A DNA stretch of 64,000 bases. Origin: Enoplolaimus lenunculus (lineage: Eukaryota; Nematoda; Enoplea; Enoplida; Thoracostomopsidae). Positions 46,597 to 58,287 of this stretch are shown here, piece after piece. Position 1 is the stretch's first letter. Each line of letters starts with the position of its first letter. The notes beneath the pieces are model-generated. The model was not told the DNA's origin. It did not search any database and worked only from the letters and a program-made list of their open reading frames with translations. Location: contig JASANG010001451.1 in the NCBI GenBank assembly GCA_030248215.1, forward strand, positions 124,001 through 188,000. Reading direction: 5' to 3'. The position numbers and the translations under genes are program-made.

Positions 46597-46602
46597 TTTA
46601 TT
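46597..46602 (-). terminator. Polyadenylation signal AATAAA
   Basis: AATAAA on the minus strand begins 7 bases after the stop codon of the two-exon gene (46610-46612). If used, the 3' UTR is only a few tens of bases. Confidence 0.6.
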
Positions 46603-46609
46603 AATTGTT

Positions 46610-48864
46610 CTATCGGCGTCTACGCCCGGTTTCAACATCAGCAATATGTTCAAACCGATTTTTTAACCGATGCACCTGTTCAGTAAGCACCAATTGTCCT
46701 GGGTCACTTTGAAGTTCATCTACATCGAAATGATCTGTAACTGCGAATTCTGACAACATCAACCCACCGAGATGTGGACCCACAGGCCCTCCTCCGTGAT
46801 ATCCCGGATCCCCTGAGCTGTCATACCGTACAGGTCCCACCGCGGCAGGTCTCATAGCTAGCGGAACTGACGGAGGATACTCCTGATAGCTTCCGTGGGT
46901 AGGAAAATTGTCCGCAGGGACAGGGGTACGATTCCGTTCAGGATGCCCATGATCGACGTAATAGTGTAGAGACGCGTCGCTCTCGGTCGCAGTACTATCT
47001 TCAGGCCATTGAGAGCTGGGAAGGGTCGCAATTTGAACCGGCGTTTCCCGATTCAACTTTGCCAGCGGAGAAAATCCGCGCAATTTTGTGATCGGTTCAG
47101 GAGTCTCAGGCACTTCTGGGCCAGCAGCGCTGAGCGATGAGCTAGTATATGGGCTTGGCGAGCGGTTAAAGGTCGTCCCGGGCGTTAAGTACGATGGCTG
47201 ATCGTGCTGGTATCCATGTACTCCGGATACGCCGCCAGACCCAAATTTTGGCCCCAAAATCATCGTTGTAGCCGATGGTTTTGGCGCCAAAACTGCCGTT
47301 TGGCGGTAAACACGTGTATGGTCGGGGGCGTCGCTCGCCGTGTAGAACTGTGATTTGACTGCATAATACCTGGCTTGTTGGTCAACTTTTTGCGTATCCC
47401 ATTTTAGGGGAGCATAACTGGGGGTCGGTGGTTTATTTTCTGGCATTGGTGATCTTCGAAAGCTTTGATTTTGAAAAACCACATCAGATGTGACGTTCGA
47501 TGCCAGGTGTTGCTCGTACCCTGCGGAACCTGGTGACGGTGGCCAAATGCGTTGTTGAGGTGGTGAATAGATTTTAACTTCCTGCCGTTGAGGATCAGAA
47601 CTAAATTCAGCAGCTTCAAAATCGCCAGGTTGAACTTGTTGCAGTGGTTGCCTTTTATCCGTTGTATCTGCAACTTGGCGCACCGGAGCGCTTGCAAACG
47701 CTTCAGCGGTATTTAACGAACCAACATTAAGCTGACCCGAAACCAACGATGCAGGATACTTTGGCCCACTCTCGTCTAGTAGCTCACTAGCCTTGGTTCC
47801 TTTCTGATCGCTGTCGCCTAGATCGTTGGTAGTTGTTGTTTGTTTCAATGACTGATAACTAAAATTAGACTCTGGCTGCGCTAAGCCCCCCGTAGCTAAA
47901 TTAAAATTTTGATAGCTAAGTTGTCTTGCTTTTTCAGCTGAGTTGGTGTGGATTTTAACGGGTGTAACCGGTCCGCGCCTCATGATATTTTGTTCATTTC
48001 GCTCTGGGTGCGCTTTAGATTCAAATGCTTTAATCTGCAGCGGTGCAATTTGTTCTACACTTCCATGCCGTTCAAACGCCGGATGACGTTTGATTGCCGC
48101 CTTTGGCTGAGGGCTATAACTTCTCAGTAGGGGGTGTCGAATTTCATTTGTAGCTGGCATCAACGATTCAAACATTTTCGCGCTTCTAATAACGCTACTG
48201 CTGCTCGGTTCCATACCTCGACCGCTAGTTTGCGACTGAAATGGTTGTTGCTGTTGTAGCTGTTCTTGTTCGAATATGGCCCGCGCCGCTTCTGAACTTT
48301 GTGATAAGCTTCCTGGTGCCTTGTGAAACAGTTTGCCAGGCGACGGGCGTTCTTCTTCTTCTGAAAGGCGCATTGTATCATCTTCGAATCGCCGGCTACT
48401 TTCAACGATCGCACTCGATAGCTGACCATCGCGATGTTTGCCTAATAAACTTTCTCTTGGTGCCGTACTGAATACATCCTCTCTTTGCGCCACATGTGTG
48501 CTTTGACCGGCGCATTTTTGTTCGAACGCTTCGCGGGCCGCAAGCGTGGCGGGCAGGCTTCGTTTACCGGCTATGACCCGGTGGGACGGCACCAAATCAG
48601 GCGTTGCCCAGTCAGGCCGACCTTGACTTTGACTTTCTAGATTAGAGGCAAGCTTCTTCAATCCACGACCAGGAGGTGTGCGCGGTGCCGGACCCTGAGA
48701 TTCAAATACACGATAGGAATCGCGGTTAGCGATGCCATTTGTTTGAGTTTTGGAGTTGAACAATTGTTCGTTCAAATTTGGCAGTAACTCGAAATCGATT
48801 TCAGTTAAATCAATTTGTTGACCGTCGATAAATACGTTTCTTGGTTCAGACACTGCGGGTTGGC
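46610..48864 (-). CDS. Exon 2 of unrecognised membrane-hairpin/disordered protein (FE-repeat tail)
   Basis: This exon gives 750 residues plus the stop. It has no ATG near its start. It opens after acceptor TTTTCATTTTATTCAG with two bases that complete the Gly codon left by exon 1, giving a 1023-residue protein. The sequence is Gln/Ser/Pro-rich and disordered. A short motif ending in Phe-Glu recurs: SYRVFESQ, LAAREAFEQ, ESSRRFEDD, AARAIFEQE, RSAKMFESL, then HPAFERH, IKAFESK and near the C-terminus RLKNRFEHI. [AS]-R-x-x-F-E cores are known from actin-binding Xin repeats, but the rest of that consensus is absent, so a cytoskeletal role is only a guess. It begins with a conserved-looking segment NVFIDGQQIDLTEIDFELLP and ends in RRRR. 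I do not recognise the family. Confidence 0.8.
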
Positions 48865-49137
48865 CTGAATAAAATGAAAATTAGTTGAATTTGGAGCCAA
48901 GTTTATCTAAGCCTAAACGTAAGCCCAAGTCTAAGTTACGCTAAAATCTAATAATTTCGAGAAAAGTATGCAGAAAAGTATACGACAGCCTCACGACTAT
49001 GCACCATTGAATATTTACTACGGCAGATACTGGTGTCAAAAAGTGGAAATTTTCTAAATTGTAGTGGGTCGGTTTATATCAAAATGCCACTGTCGCTTTA
49101 TCGGATCAATCCAGCGTTGCGATCATACCCCACTCAC
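48865..49137 (-). other. 273-bp phase-1 intron of the two-exon gene
   Basis: The donor AATG|GTGAGT and acceptor TTTTCATTTTATTCAG are both good. If the intron is retained, translation adds nine residues (EWGMIATLD after the Gly) and stops, giving a protein of about 282 residues that lacks the long tail. The intron also contains CCTAAACGTAAGCC-type units near 48910. Confidence 0.75.
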
Positions 49138-49954
49138 CATTGTCACTTTGACGACGTTCGTGCGCCAACGCCAGCGTATCTTTCGGTACCGGCCGACGGC
49201 GGACAATCACAAAATCTTCTTCTTCCTCTTCATCATCATCTTCTTCTTCTCCTTTTTCTTGTTCGCTTCTTTGATTTTTTCCTGTCGACCCTCCGTAGAC
49301 AAAATTGCGAGCGGAATCCAAAAATTGACTAAAATGACTTCGGATCGCGGGCTGCGGTTCCGTAGACGCTAATAGTGGATCTTTAGTTTGTTCGGCGTCG
49401 GGCGACGGTTGCGATTCCGCTGGATAAACGCTGGGTTGAAATATTTCATCGGCTTCACTGAACGTCACGTGATGTTCTGATTTCTCTCCATAACTATTTG
49501 AAAGGGTTCCATAATTTGAGACTTTTTCTTTCTGTGCCAGATAGCTTTTTTGAAGCAAACTGTCACCTTTACCAGAAGTTTCAGCACCGAGCAACGAATG
49601 AAGCTTCTCGGTCGCTGATTGGTTACTTTCGCCGGCGCTGGCGTCGTTTTCTGGCTGGCGATTGGTTAAAAAATCGTCAATAGACGTTGTAAACTCGTAT
49701 ACAATTGGCTGGATGACATCGTGGTATAGCGGAGTGATAAATTCGAGCAGTTCAGCACGAAACTGAACACATGCAGCAATGGATATCAGTAAGAAAAGGA
49801 CGACAAATGGGTGTTGAACCAAAAATATAAGGCATCCAAGCAAAAATAGCACCACGAATGGCCAATCACGCTTAGGCAGCGAAGTATCTATTTCAATTAA
49901 CTCAAGAATATTCGTCGATAGCTGTTCAAGCGTTGAAATTGCTTCTGAAGTCAT
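49138..49954 (-). CDS. Exon 1: membrane hairpin and acidic LIR-like motif
   Basis: The ATG at 49954 starts MTSEAISTLEQLSTNILELI. Two hydrophobic segments, FVVLFLLGCLIFLV (about residues 33-46) and PFVVLFLLISIAACVQF (about 49-65), are joined by only a few residues (QH), suggesting a membrane hairpin of the kind found in ER-shaping and lipid-droplet proteins. A soluble Ser/Glu-rich region follows. An acidic run (EEDDDEEEEEDFVIV, about 240-254) then forms a canonical LC3-interacting pattern: acidic residues followed by F-x-x-V. In family terms this layout recalls reticulophagy receptors (hairpin plus LIR), but no sequence similarity to RETREG proteins is evident. The exon ends in phase 1 at GTGAGT, which matches exon 2 exactly. 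Confidence 0.8.
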
Positions 49955-49966
49955 TTTTAGTCAGGG

Positions 49967-49982
49967 TCTGAGAAAAACTATA
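49967..49982 (-). promoter_or_regulatory. 3' splice acceptor just upstream of the start codon
   Basis: ATAGTTTTTCTCAG ends 13 bases before the ATG at 49954. It would accept either a 5' UTR exon further upstream or a spliced leader. No upstream exon is apparent. Confidence 0.5.
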
Positions 49983-50782
49983 GTGCTGAACAATGTTGTC
50001 ATAAGCTAGCTAATTCAGTGGCTTTTTTCGCCAAAATACTCTGGCTAACTAACTAAACTTTTCTGGTTTAACCCGGTGCGACTCTTAAGGTGCCGTATTA
50101 AATTTGTAATAAAAGCGCATAGTTTCGTTATATTTTGATCTAAAAATTACTTTAAGACAAATTGTTTGTGCATTTTTTGTGCTGAAATAACAAATATGTA
50201 ACCAAATAAAGACATTAAACTTAGTTTAAAAACTCTGCTTTGTTTCAAAGTAAATCACTAATACTCAGGGACACAAGAATTCGTGGAATTTTATTTCGGA
50301 AGCGGATAACCGCGTCTAAGTTTTTTGATAGCAAGCGTAAGCGATAATGGTCGGACAATTGCGCAAGTAGGGGCGTAACCAGTTCGGGAGTGGATAACCG
50401 CGTCAAAGTTTTTTTTGCAAGCGAGCGTAAGCGAAAAACTTATGATCTGTGCAGGTTATTCTACATCCTGCACAAGTGCCTTTTTTGAATGTTTTTAGTA
50501 AATTTTGGCAGGATATATTCCGCTATCCTATCCTGGTGCCTTTGTATCCAAAGTATTACAAAATGTCGTTAGGACAACGTGGTGTCAAGCAGACGTTTCC
50601 TTCAACTCGTGTTTCAAAGTTTTCAATAAAATCAAGAAAAAAGTTATCAGATTTTCGGAATCAAAACATTGTATCGTGATTGAATGCTGAAATGTTCCTG
50701 GTAGTTATAACCTACTTATGCATTGCTCTACATCCTCAAACTTAAACAATTTTTAGTCAAATATTTTCGGAAAACACATGAA

Positions 50783-50930
50783 TCAGGCACGTAGCCAGCT
50801 CATTTTTCTTGGGGGGGTAAATTTTTTTAAGAGTTTTCGCTGACTGACGAGAGAGGTTGAAAATTTCTAGTGCGGCCAAAGTTATCCAAAGGGGCTGAGC
50901 CCCTGCTTTACCCTTGGCTACGGGCCCTTC
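50783..50930 (+). mobile_element. Family A MITE
   Basis: CACGTAGCCAGCTCATTTTTC on the left (first 20 shown in part) and CCTTGGCTACGGGCCC on the right, with GGGGCTGAGCCCC near the right end. Confidence 0.65.
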
Positions 50931-51249
50931 ATGAACTCCACAGAAATTGCATTCTTTCAAACCATACAAAAACAACAACATCAAATGCGTCAAAAACATA
51001 TAAATAAATATATAATATAAACAATACCGTATAGCACCTCAAACTCTACACAACTAGCTATGTTAGCATGCACAACCGAAAAACATTGTGTTGCACTGTG
51101 CAATAATATCGCACGCAACTGCGTCTCGGGTACAGAAACAACCCCTCCAGTGATGAAAAAATTATCGCATCAAACAGCATTGAACATTGCTTAAAAGACA
51201 GCCCCCTTATATTGCCAGAGACCCCCCTTTCGCACACATCGGCAGTTTT

Positions 51250-51400
51250 CAAAAATTGCTGACTGGGGGCAGACTGGCCAATGTTATGAAACGCAATTTT
51301 TTACTGTTTGCTATATATGTGTCATTAGCAGCGATAGACTGTAAAGTAAAGACCTTACCATTTTATCATGAAAAATTTTCTGGCAGAGATGTTTCCCACT
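51250..51400. mobile_element. Family B MITE core, ends decayed
   Basis: ATGAAACGCAATTTTTTACTG followed by ATATATGTG and TTACCATTTTATCATGAAAA match the cores of the 26988 and 43722 copies (each block quoted in part). Confidence 0.45.
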
Positions 51401-51867
51401 TCGGATTCGCTAGCGTCTGCACGCAACCTATTGCATACCCACATGCAATAAAGTGAAACCAAACTGGTCAAAACTAAACAGTTGGTTATTGGCTGTTGGT
51501 TTTGTCAAGTTCCTTTTGCAAAAAAAACATTGCAAACTGCGCACATTGTTGCATTTGATGCAAGACCTGGGTTGCTTGCACTTGTTCAAATGGTTTTGCA
51601 AGCAAAACGACAAAACAACATACGTATTAATGATAGATTTAAAGGTTCAATCGAAATTAAAATTCTGTCCAACGACTAATGCACGAAAATCGGTTATATT
51701 TGGCAAAAAAATAATTCGTCGTAATTTACGTCAAAAGTAAGAAAAAAGTGAGGAAAATGTAAAAGAATTTGACTTTATTGCAAATTAATGCCGCAACAAA
51801 TTTGTCAAAAAGTCGATTTGAAAACGGTTTTGTTTCTATTATTGCAATAAAAATGGCAAATATAAGC

Positions 51868-51965
51868 ATATTCGTAAGCCTACTTTTACCTAAGCCTAAA
51901 GAATGAACTTATATCCTTTGCCTAAGCCTCAGTTTAAGAAAAATTGGTCTAAAGCTTAACCTTAC
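51868..51965. repeat. CCTAAG tract
   Basis: Diverged units (CGTAAGCCTACTTTTACC, CCTAAGCCTAAAG, CCTAAGCCTCAG). Confidence 0.65.
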
Positions 51966-53606
51966 TGTATTGCAATCCCACCGACTAACGTTCCGCCTCT
52001 GATATGTACACGGACCGCAATAATTAGAAATATTTTAGCCGTCTGAGAATGTGGAAACGAAGAAAATCCGGTAAAATACCGGCAGAAAAATCCACCAATA
52101 ATCAAGTAAAAAAACTTACAAACATACCTATATGTTTGTTATCCATATCATCCATCATTTCAAAATCCACACGGTTTACATGTAATATTAATCGCGATCA
52201 AATAATGATAATTAGTATACTTTTACAGTTAGTCAAATATATTAAGCTTTTGACACATTAATTGAGTCAAATATGACATTGTTATGTACATATATTATAT
52301 ATACATCTGTAGCACAAAATAGTCTTACCGAAACAGAAACTGCCCTCAAGAAGCACTCTTCAGTTATAAAATCGTGGTTCAAAACGGCGGTGGCAGTTAT
52401 GATCAGGCGTGACCAGAACCAGACTTCTCAGATGTGACTACTAGGACTTTTTAGCCGGGCCGCGCTTTGTTTGCGGAAATTTTATTTTTTAACCACTGGA
52501 CATTTCGAGCAAAATTGTTTTAAACATAACCTAACTTAACCCACGCTTATTTTCCGTGTTCAGGAAACATACTGTAGTGACCCGAATAAGACTGTTATTT
52601 TCAACCAGCCCTGCGCCACCCTTCCTTACTGATATATATCCGGTATTGCAACTATCCGTTGAATTAAATGGTTTTTACCTTGCATTAAAAGCTTGAGCGA
52701 TAATGCAGGGTTATACTTAGGAATGTACTTTCAAAATTTAAGTAAGCGCTTTAAAGTTTCACACTCAAATTATTTGGTCCTGGAGTCATTTATGCGCTAC
52801 AATTAGGGATAATTGACATTTACGGACTCTAATTTGGGTTTAGGGACTCTATCCGCTTACGGACTCTTATTAGGGATACGGACTCCTATTGATTGGGACT
52901 CAAAATGGGAACCCACCCTCTTATTACCCCCCTCTTATTCGGGTCAATACAGTATCAAATTTTACAGTGTATTGATTTTACTGTAAAGTCACAATAAATC
53001 TTTAATAGTAACTGGTATGGTGCAATTAGATGCGAAAATTACCGTTGCCAATTGTCAGAAAGATGTGTGCGAACCAATTATTAATTTTAAAAAACATTTT
53101 CCGCTTTCTTGCCAAAAGTAACTCTTTAAGGGTTTTTTTAAAAACTCTTCACTGTTCAAATTTCAAAAACGGTTGCAAATTTATTACACACAACTTATTG
53201 AATGACACAGTTTTTAAAAATACGAAAAATGTCATTATTGCCGAAACCTCTGGTAAAAATTCTACCCAATGGCGAAGTCTATTTTTTGCCGGACTAAAGC
53301 GATAAGACATCCGGTTGTAACCTGATTAAAAACAAATTATTATGTAAAGTAAAACAACACTGTCATCTGTTAGCAAATTCTCGGTGAGCAAAAAATACAC
53401 AAATTTTCAACCGCGCTTTGAAATTCTTTACTCGCAGCTACACATGCGTCAAAATGTTCGTACCACGCCCCGCGTTAACCCCTGGGTATGTGCCGGTGGG
53501 CATCCGTGGGTCGCGTTGCAACTATGGTCACAAGTATGTAGCCTGTTTTCAAACGCGTGAGCACAAATTAGCACATATTTATTTATTTTATTACTTTAAC
53601 ACTCAG

Positions 53607-53700
53607 GCGCGTCGCCAGCTCACTGTGCTGCGGGGGGCTAAAAAATTTTCAGGAAGCGCAAACAACCAAGAAATGTTTCAAAATGCCAGGCAGGGGGAGG
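53607..53700 (+). mobile_element. Family A MITE, left part only
   Basis: GCGTCGCCAGCTCACTGTGC, then GGGGGGCTAAAAAATTTTCAG (quoted in part). The sequence diverges after the core begins. Confidence 0.5.
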
Positions 53701-54282
53701 GCAATAAAAAGATTTAACAAAACATAAAATTAACAACCGCTACTCATCGAATACTCGTTTTCCCCATATTTATAGAGTAAGTGTAGTAGAGACACTTTTT
53801 AGTTTCCAATCATGGGGGGTGGGGCGCTTCAGCGCAGGACCTCTACGAGGGGAGGCGGCAGCTGCGCTGATTGAAAACGAAAATGTACCCATACCGCACT
53901 AGTTTATAAATGTTGGGCGACTTTTCCAATGCATTAAGTGATCGCAAGTGTATGGGGGGGTCAATTACCAAACATTATTCTTTATAAGGATATAATTAAA
54001 ATACAACACTGCGTAGACGAAAGCTGCGTTATATCACAAGACAAGGCGACAGTATGGCCTAAAAGTTTAAAAGGCGACTCGGAATTTGTTGCTGTTCAAA
54101 AGAAAACTAGGCGGATTTTAGTGAAATTTTGCTTTAAAAAGAAATTAATCAAAAATAAAACAAAAAATTTCATTTTATTTTAGAGTTTTAAGGTTTTTCA
54201 CTAATATAACAGTAAGCGGGGACATTTTATTGGAATGTTTCCAAATTTTATATTAATTTTATATTTCACGTCGTACGCTCAA

Positions 54283-54410
54283 GCTCGTAGCCAGCTCAAA
54301 TTGCTAGCGCGGCTAAAAGTTTTCAGCAGGGGCATACAAGGGTTTTCGTTGACTTTTACAAGCAAGGCTGAAAACTTTCTCAGGGAAAAGCAAATTTTGT
54401 CCAGTTAACT
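54283..54410 (+). mobile_element. Family A MITE, right end lost
   Basis: CTCGTAGCCAGCTCAAATTG and GGGGCATACAAGGGTTTTCG are clear. The inverted right terminus is missing. Confidence 0.55.
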
Positions 54411-54529
54411 GCCGTTCAAAACTTACACAACTTGCAATTTAAGACTTGGTAAATGTTAGTTATAAAAGCCTCACCCCTTGAACACCTAATACTAAGAAGC
54501 TTGGGCGAGGAGGGGAAGGGGAGTCGGGT

Positions 54530-54663
54530 CTACGGGAAACTTAGGCTTTGGCTCATTATTAGTGTTCGGTTTATGCTATTTGGTTCGGGCTTAGGCCTAC
54601 GGGAAACTTAGGCTTTGGCTCATTATTAGTGTTCGGTTTATGCTATTTGGTTCGGGCTTAGGC
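54530..54663. repeat. Perfect 67-bp tandem duplication with TTAGGC
   Basis: CTACGGGAAACTTAGGCTTT begins two identical adjacent units (54530-54596, 54597-54663), each ending GGGCTTAGGC. Confidence 0.95.
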
Positions 54664-55077
54664 TTAATAGTTGGTACGGTTCTTATAGCTTACATGGATC
54701 AAGTGTTTCATAATACAACTTGACCTTCTTCATTTTCAGTTGAATATTTAGAAATTTCTGGCGAAGGTGTAGCGTGTAGTTATATTGGAAACAGACTTAG
54801 TTAACGGAGCGTGCAAGAAGCCAAACGCAATTTTAGCAGCACAAAACTAAAAAATTGTATAGTGAAAGCAACCTTACAATTTTTTCATGAAAAATATTCA
54901 GTCGAAATAGCGAACAGTAGTGTAATACGTTTCAAGCCCCTGCTGTAATAATTAAAACAGTTTATTCAATTTCATATTAACCATAAACATTTTGATTCAA
55001 TAAAGAAAAAATTAATAAGATTTTTCTATCCGATATTTAAATCATAAGCCATTTTTCTGGCTTGAAATTGCAGAGCC

Positions 55078-55132
55078 CAAGCCTAAGCCTAAACCTAAGC
55101 CTAAGTTTAAGCCTAAGCCTAAGCCTAAGCAC
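55078..55132. repeat. Most regular CCTAAG array in the window
   Basis: About nine hexamers, mostly exact CCTAAG with CCTAAA and TTTAAG variants. Confidence 0.85.
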
Positions 55133-55444
55133 CTCGGTTAATCAAGCAGTGGCAATATCAGTTAACTTTTCAACCAGCTAAAGAATCATATTTGTAACAC
55201 CGAATTTATTGCCTGTCTACTGCCATATTTATCCTAATATAAAAACCCTGCTAGTACAGAGGTGGTCCTAACTAAATTATAGTTACGATATCAATAGCGG
55301 TCTTGAATGCTTTAATTTAAAGACCAGAGAACAAATAGCAAAACGTGTAAATGAGCGTCAAACATTAAATAAGTCAAGAAAGTTCTACCGCTAGGAATCC
55401 CAAGTACAGTTTTGCCACGATGTATTCATCTGTAAAAAGAGAAT

Positions 55445-55635
55445 CTACAACAACTTGTCGCCCGACAACTCACCTGCCCAACAATGTTCGGAAGCCTATG
55501 AATAAATGCACGCGTACTCCTAAGCGTATGCTAAACCTAAGACTAAGCATAATGATGAGCGACGAAATGTCCGGTAGATAAAATTTCGGATTACAAGTTG
55601 TCGAGCGACCGGTTGTCTGGCGACGAATTGTGATA
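55445..55635. mobile_element. Family D MITE
   Basis: ACAACTTGTCGCCCGACAAC on the left and GTCTGGCGACGAATTGTGAT on the right, with CCTAAGCGTATGC and CCTAAGACTAAGC inside. Confidence 0.7.
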
Positions 55636-57539
55636 CCGCAAAAATACCGCCTGACCAAAAAGCGGTTAGTATGATATAAAGTACTCAATCTCTATTCATA
55701 ATGAACAAAAAGTACGAACCGAAAAAATTCTGAAAGACACTTCAACAAAAAATTTTCTCTTTCAATTTAAGAACTATTAAGTAAATATTTACTTTTTGCG
55801 TAGATATTTACAAAATAAATGACGCGTATTTAAATGCTTATGTCAACAAAGTGGTCACAATATTTTCGCGTTTATAAAACAAGCATTTTGCTGTCCACGT
55901 TCGAGATGCAGTATCGAATAAAGGAGAATTCCCAAACGCCTTCAAATTTTTTACACAAATGAAAGTTTTCGAAATTTGAGAATTTCATATATATGTATAC
56001 ATATATGCATATATATAATTCATAAATTGAAAACAATCACAGCTTAAAAATTTTGATTTTAGATATCAGAATACAACCGTGGAAGCAGCTATCACTTAAA
56101 AACTACGCCATTAACAAGGCTGGAACAGTGTAGTGCTAGCCAATATTAATGAAATTTATAGAAAATGTATAATTTTCAATTTTCTTTATCAAAAAATTCT
56201 CAAAAAAAACCATTGTGGCTATTCAGCGTTTCGTATTACGCCAATCTAATTTCGGATCGGCAATCGCCAGCAAAATATTACAATTTTCCGAAACCTCAAA
56301 CTTACCTAAAATACAAAACATTTCAAAACTAAAATTTTTATTTCAAATAAGTAAATCTGCTTTAGAGTGAACTTTTTAAATTTTCGCTCGCTCAAAGCAT
56401 TGTCATAAAATGCAATAGTTGAAGGTTCGAGCAAAATATGCTCACAATCGGTTTGTAAAACAATAACTTTTTTTATTGATTTAACCTCAATGTCGTTTTA
56501 AAATTGTAAACTTTTTTAAATTGCGTTCTATTAAAGCATAGAACAAATAGACATAAAAATTTTAGTATTTGTAAGAACAGAATACGCATTGAAATTTAGG
56601 ATTAATTAAAAAAACTCGCTTAAAAACAGTCATTGGCAAAATTTCCCGCAGTCGTATTTTCCCAGGCTCATGTTATTGTAAGCTTGACGACAGAAAATAA
56701 CAAAAATACGGAGCAGGATGGAGAATATTGTCCTATACCTGACCATAGATAACAACTAATAGACAGGGGTAGCTTGAGAGTAAAACCGGAGGACATTAGA
56801 TATCGCAGTGTAACTTCAGTACAAATCCTACCACAGCCTTAGTCTTAGGCTCAGTCTCATGTGTCGGTTTCGAAGAAAGTTTTCTTCCTCTGAGCCTAAG
56901 CCTTAGCAATTAGCATAAGTTTAAGCCTTAACTTAGTTTTGAGGATGCTGCCGCCTCACTAAACGCCCTGCGATTTGCAAGAATACAAAACAGGAAGGAG
57001 GGATGCCGCCCTTAAAGCACCCCGCACTAGGCGCTTCTTATACTTAATTTCAGTAACATTACCTCTTTTAATAATAAAATGCTTAGCGCAGGAGGCCAAA
57101 CGTAAACGTAAATTTAGTATAAAACGCCTATTCAAATTACGTCAATCCGAATTTAAACCTATATATAACCGTGTTAACGCAATATAATCGATTATTAATG
57201 CTACCTCAAAAATTGTCAACTGTCAAAAACTACGCTAACACACGCGCGTTCCCATATCAAAACAGAACTATTCCTTTTGCTTAAAACGGCTCTAGCTTTT
57301 CATTTTAGCTCCACTTATAGAAAATAAACTTAAATCTTACCTTAGAAGCTACTTATACTATACCTTTAAACGTGCAAGTTCTTAAAATACAAAACTAAGC
57401 ACGGAATATAATTAAAAATTACACTTTTAAACAATTGGCTGTGAATTGAAAATAATGCAATTTTATATCGTTCGTTTGTGACTGGGACAACCGTAAACTG
57501 CATACTTAATAAATACGTAAGCGTGACATTACGTTCTGT

Positions 57540-57598
57540 TATATACATATATTTGTATATACATATATATACATATGTATATATACATATATATAATA
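57540..57598. repeat. ATATACAT microsatellite
   Basis: Alternating ATATAC/ATATGT units. A similar shorter tract is at about 55988-56020. Confidence 0.85.
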
Positions 57599-58127
57599 TT
57601 TTTGTGTTGCAACTGAACGGTTCCTAAAAGCCCAAGGATAAAATCGAGAGAGAGGATGGACCCTAAATCCCCTATGGCTGAGCTTAAAAACGATAGAATA
57701 CGACAAGTCCGTAACCAGATACTGGCAAGTAAGCTTAACCTTTGGCTATCACACAGTCCAGGATTTAAACGTGGGATTAGGATGTCTATAAAAACCATTT
57801 GAATATGTTTTACATTTTTTTCATTTATATTTTTGAAACTATAAATATTGTTTCACTTTTTAAAATCATTAATATTAGTATTTATTTTAACGAAATGAAT
57901 GACAAAGCAGGATAGGAATCGCTTACTTGCGATACAGTGAGATATCATCATCCTGATCCCGAAATTTGTGTACAGATGAGTAACGGTTCCTTACAGGTTT
58001 TCGACACGAACTGCTTGATCCAAGAAAGCAAAAACAATTGTCGCTTGCAAATAATGAGGTTTAAACTATCCTCAAATAAAATGCTGGCCACGAGCGTTTC
58101 ACAAAGACAACCCATTGAACCACTAGC

Positions 58128-58287
58128 GCCATCCAGAAGGAGTGCGGGGAGGCGTACGCGCCCCCCCCCGTTAGAAAAGTTTTGATGATAAAATGGTAAC
58201 GTCCCTCTCTACCTCATATTACACAATAAAAATGGCATTTCACAACTTTCGCCAGCGCCCGTCAGAAATTTTTGTATCCGCTGATGC
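58128..58287. mobile_element. Family B MITE
   Basis: GCGCCATCCAGAAGGAGTGC on the left, CCGTCAGAAATTTTTGTATCC on the right (quoted in part), with a run of nine C bases and the AATAAAAATGGCATTTCACA core. Confidence 0.55.

Noticed and set aside
49106-49137. The stop codon after EWGMIATLD taken as the end of a complete 282-residue gene
   Set aside because: A consensus donor precedes it in the right phase for the downstream exon. It is kept only as a possible intron-retention product.
55078-55132. CCTAAG array taken as a chromosome end
   Set aside because: The array is short and degenerate, and similar tracts recur throughout the window, so these are interstitial repeats.
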